Assembly: GCA_027922465.2 (NCBI GenBank)
Contig: BQMF02000279.1
Coordinates: 62,001 to 126,000, forward strand
DNA length: 64,000 nt
Reading direction: 5' to 3'
DNA from: Turritopsis dohrnii
Taxonomy: Eukaryota > Cnidaria > Hydrozoa > Anthoathecata > Oceaniidae
Under the pieces are notes generated by a model. The model was not told where the DNA came from, did not search any database, and saw only the letters and a list, made by a program, of their open reading frames with translations. Position numbers and translations under genes: made by a program. Positions 12,901-23,327 of the stretch are shown here, piece after piece (position 1 is the stretch's first letter; the number at the start of each line of letters is the position of its first letter).

Positions 12901-14404
12901 GTTGCCATCACCCTGGGAAATGTGTTTGGGTTAGGCTCAAAGTTAGACTCAAAGTTGGCCCAATTTGTTCAAATACCCTTATAAGTGTTTTCACCGTATT
13001 GATGTTATGGTAACAATTTGTCAGATGAACAATACAACCAGTTAGATGTTTTCTTTTTCTCACCAGGTGCCTCTTTAGTTATAACAGTTATAATAATCCT
13101 TCTAACAGCTGATTTTTTGATATAGATACACTTACGTGGAGTTAGAACAGGTTTTCAGGAACTATCAATCACAGTGATTACCTTATTAACATAATGAGTT
13201 ACTACCAATTAATCTTTCTGCAGATATAGTAGCTAATTAAAAGACAGCTGGATTCTATTATGTGGCTTTTAAAGTTGATGTTTTAAATCTATCACTATTC
13301 ACGTATATCTACACCTGGTTCTAACAAAATATAAGCCATCTTTTGGAAGCACAGTAGGCAAATTATTTTATAACATTCATTATATTCACGTCCTGGAATT
13401 TTTACTTGGGTTGGGAGTTTGGATACCTAGGAGACACAAATCCTTTTCGGCTGTCCTCTGCATGAATGTTACGTGTTTTGTATTTAAAATGCATTAGATA
13501 GAACTATAGAAAACCCTTACATGCTGCATGAAAAGTAGCGGACAGAGTAATATTCTTTTTGAAAATTCGCCACAGACACAAAACGTCCTGACATTTATAT
13601 CTATAATTTCCTTAGGATGTTGCTTATTGTTCTTCCAGTGTAAATACTGAATGTCATCAGGTTCAACTACTAAGTTCAATTGAGGTCTACGAAATTATAC
13701 AGAATGCCGCACAAAAACGCTACAAGTTTGGCGACTGTTCAATCAACAGGAATACAGGATACGAATATGAGAAAGGTGCTAATGTGCGACGTTTTTTAAA
13801 GGCGATCTTTTTTACATGCTCCTTAAATAATAACGTTATTTTAGAATCTAAAATCAACATTCTCAAATGTGTTTCACAGTTAAGACTACTTTGCTGGTCA
13901 ATGGAGATCAACAATTAAAGACGTCGCCGGTATCCGCAGAAGCCACCTTTAGTGATCAAATGTCAAGTCATTTTCTTTGTTATCAACGGAAAAGTAACAA
14001 AAAAAAATTACATTGATAATGAAATGTGACTTTATAAAAGTGATCAAAAATGTGATGGATCAAAATCATGTATGAAATAGATTTCAGTAGTTTTTAATGT
14101 GTTGTATACAGATTTTGGAATCTTACAAAACAATTTGTAGAAAAGAATTATATCGTCCTCATAATTCATTATGTGCTTCATCCTCTTCTATCAAAACACT
14201 TAGCATTCTTTTCATAGCATACTTATAGCTAAAAGGTGATAGAGTAGCATGTTAGATAGCATATAGAAGTACGATATTATAAAACAAACCTCTTGATGCA
14301 TCTGGTGAGACATCAACAAAACAAACCAACACAGAAACTAATATACCATATTGTAATCTCCATAAATCTCTGTCAGTAAAGGTACGCCTAAACCCTAAAA
14401 CCAT
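46..14404 (-). CDS. Fibrillar-type collagen alpha chain with N-terminal TSPN domain (5' part, 38 exons; continues beyond the left edge)
   Basis: Secreted extracellular-matrix collagen. I joined 38 exons on the minus strand by splice sites and phase: 14290-14404 (signal peptide), 8533-9065 and 8169-8315 (TSPN), 7803-7940 (linker), then 34 Gly-X-Y exons from 6857-6910 down to 46-99. Phases agree throughout: exon 1 ends in phase 1 and exon 2 supplies two bases, and all later junctions are phase 0. The layout of signal peptide, TSPN, variable linker and long uninterrupted triple helix resembles type V/XI-like or XXIV/XXVII-like fibrillar collagens. The C-propeptide (COLFI) that would settle the class lies outside the window. 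Alternatives are a FACIT-like or other TSPN collagen, but those usually have interrupted helices. The weakest link is assigning exon 1, 5.2 kb upstream. Confidence 0.88.
6621..6745. mobile_element. CCCAGCCGGCA-type palindromic MITE in a collagen intron (degenerate)
   Basis: The core GCGAAGTAGTGCATTTCTAT ... ATGAAAATCCTCTTTGTTGC matches the family core. The ends ACCAGTG and CACTGGGT are shortened. It lies in the intron between Gly-X-Y exons 6428-6481 and 6857-6910. Confidence 0.5.
7803..7940 (-). CDS. Collagen exon 4: Ser/Thr/Pro/Lys-rich linker before the triple helix
   Basis: This 138 bp exon is phase 0 at both ends (acceptor CTAC on the plus strand at 7941, donor at 7801-7802). It encodes 46 residues without Gly-X-Y, rich in Ser, Thr, Pro, Lys and Arg (TSKRETFPLFPTQPTKTRRKQ). 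Its position between the TSPN domain and the first Gly-X-Y exon matches the variable region of TSPN collagens. The basic TKTRRKQ run could be a proprotein processing or heparin-binding site; that is inference. Confidence 0.7.
8169..9065 (-). CDS. Collagen exons 2-3: TSPN (thrombospondin N-terminal-like / LamG) domain
   Basis: Exon 2 (8533-9065, 178 codons with the split one) and exon 3 (8169-8315, 49 codons) encode a LamG-fold TSPN domain. Visible family features are the FCPNRP opening, alternating hydrophobic strands (QLSVVATIKLP, FYLLRFLYG), the WHRIGLAIK strand, FVDC near the end of exon 2, and the closing GFIQDLLVIPD...YC...PGC segment in exon 3. Four cysteines are positioned for two disulfides. 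In fibrillar collagens this domain is the N-propeptide globule that controls fibril diameter and growth-factor binding. The exon 2 donor is placed at GTAAGT (exon ends 8533); an overlapping GTAG three bases away is weaker. Confidence 0.85.
10261..10430. mobile_element. Palindromic MITE in collagen intron 1
   Basis: Left end TTAAGGCTGGTTTCCAGTTC and the reverse complement of the right end (TAAAGGACGGTTTCCACTTC) are imperfect inverted copies. The inner parts also pair (TGAGCGAAC with GTTCGCTCA). There is no coding capacity. Superfamily is unknown because the target duplication is not clear. Confidence 0.55.
11201..11350. repeat. Two-copy direct repeat, about 65 bp unit
   Basis: Both copies contain CATGGCCATGACAGCAAGG-like sequence followed by an A-rich stretch and TTTAAGTTAGTAAGTG (copies near 11201-11271 and 11284-11350). 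The second copy differs by a few substitutions and small indels. Confidence 0.6.
12522..12565. repeat. CCCT-rich simple repeat
   Basis: Tandem CCTC/CCCT tetranucleotides followed by a C-rich stretch, inside collagen intron 1. Confidence 0.8.
14290..14404 (-). CDS. Collagen exon 1: start codon and signal peptide
   Basis: Reading leftward from the ATG at 14404, 38 codons plus one base end at a GT donor (14288-14289). The peptide has a basic N-terminus (RR at residues 6-7), then a hydrophobic core (GILVSVLVCFV, residues 20-30), then DVSPDASR, a plausible signal peptide with a cleavage region. The one-base overhang completes a Gly codon with the two bases that open the TSPN exon at 9065. Linkage to that exon is inferred from phase and from the lack of another start, not from a transcript. 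The 5.2 kb intron 1 (9066-14289) holds only repeats and unassigned sequence. Confidence 0.6.
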
Positions 14405-15534
14405 TGTATATTCGTAAAGGTTATGTATCCATCTACATGCATGTCTCCTTCAATGCACCTAACTGTGTGTATTGAGGCAAAAAAAAAACTGGTCGTGTAT
14501 TTACTCCTTTCGAAATAATTTTTTCAAGGCCAATATCACAACGAATTTTTTTTGATCTCCTCCGCAGCTCGTGTGAAAGGCCTCTGTTTCCATTAAAATT
14601 GAATGATAAGAAAAAATCAAAAACGTATGTAAACAATTATTGTAAACATTCAATTTTTTCGTCACAAAAATATCTTGTTCTCGCCAGTCCACTTTACTAT
14701 GATAGTTAATTTATGTCAATGACACAACAATACGAGCCATTCATATCAAACAATGGATCATTGTGTTTGATGAAAGTAAATACAGTGAACGAGAAGTTGT
14801 TTCCGGTTTAAATAGTCGCTTGGATCAAACAGAACTGATCTTAATGTTGTTGAGAGCAGACATGTTCACCATCAATATTCTGATTATTTCTCCGCTTATT
14901 TCCTTAATCTAAGATTGGCCTTTCTAGAAATTATACCATCACTTGTTTTATTGATCAATTTCTAAAGGGCTGTTTTTTTTAGACAAGGACACACTGATTC
15001 GCCAGTATGGATGTTTTTCAGAATCTACTGAAAACTGACTGTCCACTTTTAAACGAAAGTTTTTTGACTTTTTTTGCTTTTTAACAGTCCAAGTCAAATA
15101 GACCTACACTCTGTCTGTGCTGCGAACAAAACTTCACCACAGAAGTTGAAGATAAGCCTTTTTTATTTAACTTTGCTGACTTTACTTTACTCGTTTTTGA
15201 AAATTTGGTTTATTGTGTCTTATTCTTTCATAATTTGGTTGAAGAAGACCATCAAAAACGTTGGGTGCGAGGTTCCACCTAGAGAACCAAGTACTTTATA
15301 CATATACCACTTATGCTGAATAAATACCGACTCCTAACGCAACCATCTGAACCCTCTTAATTTTGGGTTAAGATCCTGTGGCGGACATAAACAGCATTGT
15401 ATGGTATAATTCACCTTGTGTCAATATTGACAAGTGACGGCTATGTGACGGCTTGATGAAAAATATGACGGTGTTTGTTTTTTGAGTGGTGACGTCATTT
15501 CTAAGAGGACGGTCTCAAGGGCTGCAACCTTTAT

Positions 15535-15595
15535 TTCATTTATTTATTTATTTATTTACTTGTTTGTTTGTTTGTTTGTTTGTTTGTTTATTTAT
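15535..15595. repeat. TTTA / TTTG tetranucleotide microsatellite
   Basis: A compound array: a run of TTTA units, then a run of TTTG units, then TTTA again. Confidence 0.85.
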
Positions 15596-16203
15596 GGATT
15601 GGAATTCGATAAACAAAGTTTTAGTTAGTCATATGTTTATTACGAAAAAGTACAAATGGCTCGACTGAACTATCGAGGCTGATTAAGTTTTGTAGAGTTT
15701 TTCATTAAGATTAAAATTAAAACATTCAGAAACATCCCCAGGTGGAAAGTGGTCGATGTTTTCTCTATGGAATGGATGGATATCATCTCTAAAAAGAGAC
15801 ATATTAAAATGCAAAATATAAGTATTACGTCTTTTATGAATGCATTCGGGATTGCTGTCATCTTACTTCTAAAGTGTGTAATGAAAACTTAACAAATTTA
15901 TCATCGTGTAAATCGTACTTAAGACCATTTTCCCACGAAATTTCGGATAAGTTGGATTAGAAAGCGATTCGCAGTTAAGCAAAATATAAATAGTTCAGTG
16001 ATTACCAAGAAACAATGCAATGCACTGAAACGAAGTTAAGAGAAAAAATTGGAAGGAGATCAGTTGAGATGGTGAAGTGAAGGCTTCTGTTCATCTCTTT
16101 CTTTATCTCTATCTCGATAGAGAATGTCAACCTCACATATAGAAAGAAATATAAATACTGTTTTTATCCAAAAAGGTTAGATGCATTTCTGAATAACAAG
16201 AAT

Positions 16204-16281
16204 CAACCTCGTACCCAGGGTTTCTTGCCTTTTCGATTTACGGACGGCGGCAAAAGACAAGAAACCCTGGGTACGAGGTTG
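16204..16281. mobile_element. Small palindromic MITE, CAACCTCGTACCCAGG ends, Mutator-like target duplication
   Basis: A 78 bp element: the left end CAACCTCGTACCCAGGGTTT is the inverted complement of the right end (AAACCCTGGGTACGAGGTTG). The flanks carry a 10 bp direct repeat with one mismatch (TAACAAGAAT at 16194-16203, TAGCAAGAAT at 16282-16291). A 9-10 bp duplication suits Mutator-like elements. A second copy lies at 20724-20793. Confidence 0.65.
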
Positions 16282-18502
16282 TAGCAAGAATATACTAAGA
16301 AAAAGCAAATAAAGGAACAAAGCAACCTCGGTATCAGCTTTCCTCGCTCCTACAGAGAGGCAAGAAGGCATTGACTTTTTTCCTATCTCAGTAAAATTCG
16401 TAGTATTGGACGAATACAATATCAATACAATCATTGGAGAAGGTTGTTCAACATTATGTCATGAACACCTGATTCATTTAACATGTGATCTTCAATAAAA
16501 GGGCTTTTGAAATTTCAGCAATTCGATAAATTATATATTAACTGTTAGAAATCGAAAAATATGAGGTGTTGTTGTTGAGAGGAGGATTTTTCAATTTGAG
16601 CTTAAGAAGAGACGGTTACACAGTTTAGAATCCGAGGAAGGAAGTCCGAGGAGGTCTTGTTTTTTCAGAAAAGGTTCATATACTCGTATTTTAGTCATAC
16701 ATTTTTCTTCAGAGTATTAACATTATGAAATATTATTTATTTGACACTCACATGCCATCTTCAAAATTTACAGGTTGCTAGCTAATGGTGATGTTAGATC
16801 AACATTTTTCTCATCAAAACAAATTGGCCTCCTATATGCAAATCTGTTTTCCATATTGTAAAGCGAAAGAAAACATGCTTTCGTTGGCAACAATGATGAT
16901 TCAATTTTGTTTGTGTGTCACATCAAAGTTATGAGTTACTCAGCGACTTACAAACATACGAGTAAACACACATTTAAATGTGATTGTCTGCAGTATCTGG
17001 CTTTACATAAAATCCTTTTTTGTTTTTGGATATTTTTTTATGAAATCAAACTGTCATTTTGCGGTTTCCATGTTAAATTTTCGTCGACATGGAAACGTTG
17101 CTCTATCTCTGTTTATTTTGACATTGTCCATCGGAAGTTGTTAGTATTTTGCAGAATGAAAGACAGTTGTTAAGTTTTAAGGACATTTTGTTAGCTCTGA
17201 ACTTTAGCTCCTATTCTGTCAAATGATTATAACGGTTCACTCTCGTTATCTCGAGCATGCGCTATCGCGAGCAAAAACCTTTGTCCCGTCAGCATTTACA
17301 ACCTGCTATAAATCTTAATGATCTCGAACTTTTTATCCGATCCATTGGGAGTTCAAATAGTGAGACTCGACTTTAGTTCTAGATTCATTGGCTTTTTTGA
17401 TAATATTTTCTGTTATTAAATATTTAATGTTATTATTTTACATTTGTGATGAAATTACCACATTGATCCTGTTGTTTAGTTCTGCACAAGAATTAGTAAT
17501 TTATTCCAGTGATAATTAATTAATGATTTTTCGGCAGCTACTATCTACCGTGCTCGCTCGAGATAGCAAATTACAAAAGAAGTGACAACAAAGATTTTTT
17601 AAAAAGGAGTAATCTCAGTGGCATAACTAAATATTCTCTGCAATGATTGACGCAACGTTGTTATTTAAAGGCGACTTTCCACGTCTGGAAAATTTTCCGC
17701 GGACGAAAACGGACGAATGCTAGAGAAAGAACGTGATTGGTTCTTTCGCTAATTATTCTTTTGTTCATTTCCGTTCCTGTCCATGGAATGGTCAGAAAAA
17801 GTTGAAACAGATTCAATTTATTTCCGTTTGTTCCGAACACAGAAAAGACGGAAAAGAAAATAAACCAAACAGATTTTAGTATTAATTCTTTTCCCTCCCT
17901 GTCAGCAGAAAATATTCTAAGCCTGAATTTTCTTATAAAACAAGAACAATTCATGAGAGGAACAACTCATGATGTGAATTCACTCACTGGCAAATGGTTT
18001 AGAAGTTGTTGGTTTTTTTTTCACCTTGCATACTCATATCGGGTCATTACCGAATACTAATCATGCTTTTAAACAGTTGTTTTTAAAAGATTTATTTAAT
18101 CATTTTACTGGAAGTTCCATAAATAAGAACAAAACGAGGATGAAATCTGAAGCTGTGTTCTTAAAGCTAAGAACCAAATAAGAACAATTCAGGCTGAAAA
18201 GGGCTAAAAAAATAAGAACAGCCAGCCTCAGGTCAGATGTCACTGGTTCTTATAAAAAAAAGCCTGTAGTTAAACATTCTTGATGAGCGCTTCCCACTCT
18301 TGACATTTGTGAAAATATTGAAATCATCGAAGCTTACATTGTGGTTATATTGCATCACGTTATCTGTTACAGCTGTAGACGAAAAGGTTAGCTGAGTAAA
18401 TTGTCCATCAAAAATTTTAGAGTTCTAAAATAGAACTTCGAGGTAACCCACAAGAAACTGTCAGTAGATAGTATTCGAGTTTAATAAAACAAAATATAGT
18501 GA

Positions 18503-18526
18503 TTATTATTATTATTATTATTATTG
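18503..18526. repeat. ATT trinucleotide microsatellite
   Basis: Uninterrupted ATT units upstream of an unassigned stretch. Confidence 0.8.
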
Positions 18527-18999
18527 AATTTTTATACAGGATTATATACACTTCAGTAAAATCTACTGCTATAAACGTGTGTCCTGATCTACAGTATCAA
18601 AATCCCTTAGACAAATTAATGAAAACACATAGGTTTTCTTGTTGTCTTGGGGAATGCATTTGTCGTAATCTCTGTGAGTACAAGAGTGCCACGTTCAGTT
18701 GGCAGTTCAGTTCGCTTCAGTATTCTTCTTGAGAGTCAAACTACTTGATGACTGATGAAATATGTGTATCCTCAATTATACATATCCATTTTAAAATCTT
18801 TGAAAAATATTGGAAAAAGCTTCGTCTTTCAAAACTTTCAAATCCTGTCATTACTTTGGTAATTTTTGATGAAGTGGCAAAAATAATTTCTTCTAGCGAG
18901 GTGTTACAAATTTCAAAGAAAATGCTTGTTAATTTCATAATGAGATTCCATGAAAATAATTTTGTATTAAAGATAATATTACAATGTAGAGCTGAGGGT

Positions 19000-19076
19000 T
19001 GCACCATGCTGATGTCAGCAAAAATAGAACAATTGGGGAATGGTCTGGGAACGAGCAGCTGTTTATTATTAACAAT
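19000..19076. repeat. Dispersed repeat, copy 1 (second copy 21026-21100)
   Basis: GGTTGCACCATGCTGATGTC and GGTCTGGGAACGAGCAGCTG occur in the same spacing in both copies, with a few substitutions. Neither copy has an intact coding frame I can identify. Confidence 0.6.
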
Positions 19077-19609
19077 GCTCTTACACAAAGTAAAAAAATA
19101 TTTGCTTCTCTCGCGGAGATTATCTCACAAGAAAACTGGCGACGCACTTTTTTCTCGGCCTTATGATAGTTCATTATCTTTAATTATCACATTCATTAAC
19201 TTTATTTATTTTTTTGGAGCGTTTTATGTATGAAGAATAGACACTAGTTATCAGTCCCTTTATTCCTGTTTTACTTTGTTCTTTTCTTTTCTATTGACTT
19301 TTAATGAAGCAAACACAGAAAAATAATCGGAAATGATCTCTTTTATATCCCCTTTGACAATATGGTTTTGAATATATTATAGTTTGTACCATGTATATGC
19401 AAAAAGAGAACAAGTTCCGCAAATCTATTTCAATAAAGCTCGTCTCGATTTATTGACATTTTGACAAAGGAAGTTGTGAAATTCCTTCAAGTATTGTTAA
19501 AGATTCAAGCTTCTATGATCGCAGTAACCAGCCAGAAAGGCCGGTTCAGACCTGGTGATTACGTTGATAACGACGATTAACCATACACTTTTATTTTGTA
19601 GCCAATTTT

Positions 19610-19826
19610 GTGGGTTGTCTCGATTGACCAGGCTAGCTCGGCCAGGCGGGCTGATTTTTATCCCGTGTTCATATGATAATTTTCATCCTGCGGAACCGGG
19701 CTAGAGCGACTTTTGCATTTTTTGTGCATAAATTTGATAAACTCCCAGCTCACCTCGCCGGGAAGGAGTGTTTATATGTAAAATCTTTATCCAGCCTAAC
19801 CGAGATCTCGCTTGTCATATGAACAC
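19610..19826. mobile_element. CCCGG-rich repeat related to the elements at 49690 and 54768
   Basis: Shares words such as CCAGGC..GGCGGGCTGA, TCATATGA and CCGGGCTAGAG.GAC with the copies at 49690-49806 and 54768-54885. It is GC-richer than its surroundings. Ends are not resolved. Confidence 0.4.
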
Positions 19827-20651
19827 ATTTTATTTTTTAATTTCGCTATTATAGCGAAGTATTGGTATCGTCGTTCTATGTATCTCCGTGACATTTTGGA
19901 CGATCTCACTAAAGTAAATAATTGCATATAAAAGCCATGTCCGCACACACCTTAGCAAAAAATCTTTTGCAGGCTGACTAACGGGCTAAATTTGGACCAA
20001 ATTATGAAAGTTCTCCAATTTTCATAAAAATTTGCACAAAGCACAATTGAATGGTGCTGATTTCGAATTTGACAGTTATTTTGTCAAATTTGGCCAAAAT
20101 TTGGCAATGCTATATTGAGAATGTTTTATAATTGTTGAGAGTAGATTTGTGTAATTGTGACACCGTCCTGAAGACTTCAAGCCAAATTTGAGACGAATAA
20201 GTTTCAATCTATTTGTTTTGTATAATTGCGAGTTGAAATTCTGGCTACCGTTATCAACTATTGTATATCACAGTTCTATGAACAGTATATATTTGTTAGA
20301 ATTGTGAGAATGCAATATAGCGAAATTTTCGACTTCCAAGTCGTCTTGTTTTATTTGTTTCTTAAAAATTCCGGGATCCCGCTCAGCCTATCAAGCCCGG
20401 TCAACCGTACCGGCCCGCCTCCGTGTAGGAACAGCCCCTTATTTTGTAGCAAATTTTTAGAAAGTGATTTCCCTTGACTACTTTCAGTTTTAACCATAAA
20501 ACTTGCCTCTTTCTATTTCTCAGGCTTCAACCCTGTCCATGTAAAACAAAATCCAGTGAAACGAGATGACGAGATGTGAGGATTACGTGACAGGAATGTT
20601 GAGATGAAAGAAATTAATGATACAGCTGAGAGGCTTTTTAGAAATTAGTTG

Positions 20652-20840
20652 TAACCCAGCGGCCAAAGTCTTCAAAAATCACTGTGATGAAGATCATTTT
20701 TATTGAAATCTGCATATTTTCCCCAACCTCAAACCCAAGGTCTTTTACCTTATCCGTATATCGAAAAGGCAAGAGATCCTGGGTTCGAGGTTGTATTTTC
20801 CCCCCACTGTATATTATTTCCAACAAATTTGCCCACAAGG
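20652..20840. mobile_element. CCCAGCCGGCA-type palindromic MITE, interrupted copy
   Basis: The left end (TAACCCAGCGGCCAAAG) and right end (CAACAAATTTGCCCACA) match the family seen at 22000-22125 and elsewhere. The middle is interrupted by the 70 bp element at 20724-20793. Confidence 0.6.
20724..20793. mobile_element. Second CAACCTC-type MITE, nested inside another MITE
   Basis: Inverted ends CAACCTCAAACCC and GGGTTCGAGGTTG flank an internal hairpin. An exact 9 bp direct repeat TATTTTCCC borders it on both sides (20715-20723 and 20794-20802). It sits inside a CCCAGC-type palindromic MITE (20652-20840), so it inserted later. Confidence 0.7.
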
Positions 20841-21025
20841 AAGTCCTTTTCATTATGTATAGTTGTAACTATGTTATCAATAAACTGTTTGAGGTTAACC
20901 TAGCTTAATGATGTTACCATTGTACTCCAGCAGATCTCCATCAAAAAAGCAAGAAACCATGGCTACGAAGTTGCCATAAATGAAAGTATTATTAAAGATT
21001 ATGAACTATGTAAGTTTACCTGTGG

Positions 21026-21100
21026 GTTGCACTATGCTGATGTCAGTAGAAATAGAACAATTGAGAAATGGTCTGGGAACGAGCAGCTGTCTAATTAACA
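21026..21100. repeat. Dispersed repeat, copy 2 (first copy 19000-19076)
   Basis: Matches the first copy from GGTTGCACTATGCTGATGTC through GGGAACGAGCAGCTG. The element family is unknown. Confidence 0.6.
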
Positions 21101-21999
21101 AACAAAGTATAAACAAGACGCCAGAGGAAGTGCAGGGAACAGAGAACAGAGGAGCTCCTTTTTAAACATCTGACTCAAATCTCTGAGTAGAAACTGTCTT
21201 AATAATAGTCTCGTTTCCAAATAATCATTAGTAAAGAAGAGGGGAAACTTTCATTACATCCTTACTTCGTAATTTTCGATAGTTCCCAGATCACTCTTAA
21301 TTGTACGGGAAACGTTGAGTTTTGCGTCTTAGTTTCCCGGGTCACAATTCTCCACGATACAAAAGATAGAAATTAAATGGCAAAATACAGAACAACTTTT
21401 TTTTTTCCGTTACCAAGGTTGATACACCGTTACTATGGAATTAAAAACTAATGACCATATTTTTGTAAATAGACCGCAATCTCAGCTAGGCGGACCCGTA
21501 AAGTTACTAATGATTATGCCATGTTCTCCAATGGAAATCATGGAAGAATGGAAGAGACAATAAACTCTGTTAACCAAAAGTTTTTATCATCTAGGTCTGA
21601 TTCAAGTCAGATTTTGGTTAAGTATGGTCTGATAAAGTCGTATTGGGTCTGTTACAAAAGTATTAGCATTTACGACACGATAACTGCTTGTTTCAATATT
21701 TTTTTGACTATCATCCTTGTGGAAATCATGTTTTGGAATTTTGTAAAGTCTATTCTAGTATACTTTCGAAAAACGTTTGCTTGATATTGTATCATAAACG
21801 TGCTGTTTTTTATATAGCCCTAAGTATCGATTTGTCCGTCCGACATGAAACAAGTACTTTTGTAATAAAGCACAGCAGCAGAATTATTTCCTGATCGATC
21901 GAGATCTGTCCACGTTTGTATCCATTCAACAATCAATTTTAGTGATGGAGGGCCAAGCATATTTCCGGCTTTTGTTTTTCCTAGTATTATTTTAGTAGT

Positions 22000-22125
22000 A
22001 ACCCAACGTGCATATTTGTTGAAAAACCACTACGAAGAAGTGAATTTCTATAGAAATATACACACTATTTCGATAAAAATGCCCTTCTTCGCAGCGTCTT
22101 TTTTTGACGATTTTGCCGGCTGGGA
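22000..22125. mobile_element. CCCAGCCGGCA-type palindromic MITE
   Basis: Begins ACCCAACGTGCATATTTGTT and ends with TTTTGCCGGCTGGG. The core (GAAGAAGTGAATTTCTATAG ... ATAAAAATGCCCTTCTTCGC) folds back on itself. No coding capacity. Confidence 0.65.
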
Positions 22126-23327
22126 AGCAATCTATTATCGGAGAGGAAAGTTAGATCACTACGGTAATTCTTTGCTGGAGTTTTATTTCATGCATGGTTA
22201 CTATGGTTACATGGTTACTACATCATCAGTTAGCCTTGGAATGTGTCGATTTCTTCAAGTTGAAGAAAAATTCCAGACATACAAAGCTGTCAGTAATTTA
22301 ACTTCACCATTCTGCAAAGTAGGAGCCACTTGAAAATAAAACTTCACAACAATACACTCAACATAGTGACACTTGGTAAACTATAATTCAAGAATGATTG
22401 AATTAAATTTCATGACTTCACAAATGAACCTCGACAATTTAAAGAAGTTCACTTAAAAACATTTTTGATATTGCATTCAGTATAACGGTGATTTTCGAAA
22501 CCCGCGATCGACATGAGCAGGGCCGGCGACACCGGGGTGGCCAGGGGGTCAATGAATCTAAAAATGTGTTTTTATAGTTTGATGATCACTTTTAAGGCTT
22601 GTTCCCTAGAACCTCAACAATCCTTAATACATGATCCTCTTAGAAGGTAAAATCTTGCTCATTCACATCCTATTTTCGGTCCCTCCACCTTTAAAACGTG
22701 CCGCCGGGCCTGGTGTGAGAGGAGTGTCATGCCCTTCCAAGAGTCACCACTAGTGTGTGTGAATTGGGGAACATGCAAAATTTGAGAAGTCTGATTGTAA
22801 AGCACCTTCATATCCTTCAAAAATATAATCAAAAATTAATTGCAAACTTAATATGGATGATTACCAAGAAATATTGTTTGATTTCGTTTTTCAAAGTGAG
22901 TAGAAGAAATGGTGTGCAGCCATCCACTAGGTTTACGTCATCAAAATTACTGTGTTTACAAAACGTCGACAATGACAATCAGTACAATCTACATATTTAG
23001 AATATTCGTCTATCACGTATCAGAACTATTCAGCAGGCTCAAAGGAAAACTATCAATCAGCATTTTTTTGTTTTTCTCTGGTCTTGTCATTACCATCGTC
23101 GATCCACTTGCGTGGTTTCCAAGGTAAAGTTTATGTTGAATACAAATGCATTGCTGTGTCCATTACTTGAGAAGCTGAAAGTTTCTTTTTCAAATTTCTG
23201 GAAGTCCAGAATAGGTTATGAGTGGAGTCGAGCTTTCTCCAGCACGCCTTTTGAGCCAATGTTATGCATACATTCACACTTAAATTGGCTTGGTGTTCCG
23301 ACGGGATACCTGTGAGAATCCCAAGCT

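Larger units (their letters stand above)
9066..14289. other. Collagen intron 1: repeats and unassigned sequence
   Basis: The sequence includes a palindromic MITE (10261-10430), an approximately 65 bp direct repeat in two copies (11201-11271 and 11284-11350), a CCCT tract (12522-12565), and a block of repeated GGTATTTCGG-like words around 9860-10005. No exon with a compatible phase or collagen-like content was found between the signal-peptide exon and the TSPN exon. Confidence 0.5.
14405..23327. other. Intergenic region between collagen 5' end and CDC73 3' end
   Basis: I find no convincing protein-coding gene here. Contents are small palindromic elements (20652-20840, 22000-22125, 16204-16281 and others listed separately), simple repeats (TTTA/TTTG at 15535-15595, ATT at 18503-18526), a dispersed repeat pair (19000-19076 and 21026-21100), and AT-rich unassigned sequence. 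The longest open frames (for example 18745-19233, open on both strands) show no family similarity I can recognise and lack a splice or codon pattern supporting them. Confidence 0.6.

Noticed and set aside
18741..19233. Overlapping frames on both strands up to 162 codons
   Set aside because: No recognisable similarity; part of the frame crosses a dispersed repeat that also occurs at 21026-21100.
22016..22333. 105-codon plus-strand frame
   Set aside because: Its first third is a palindromic MITE and the rest shows no family features.
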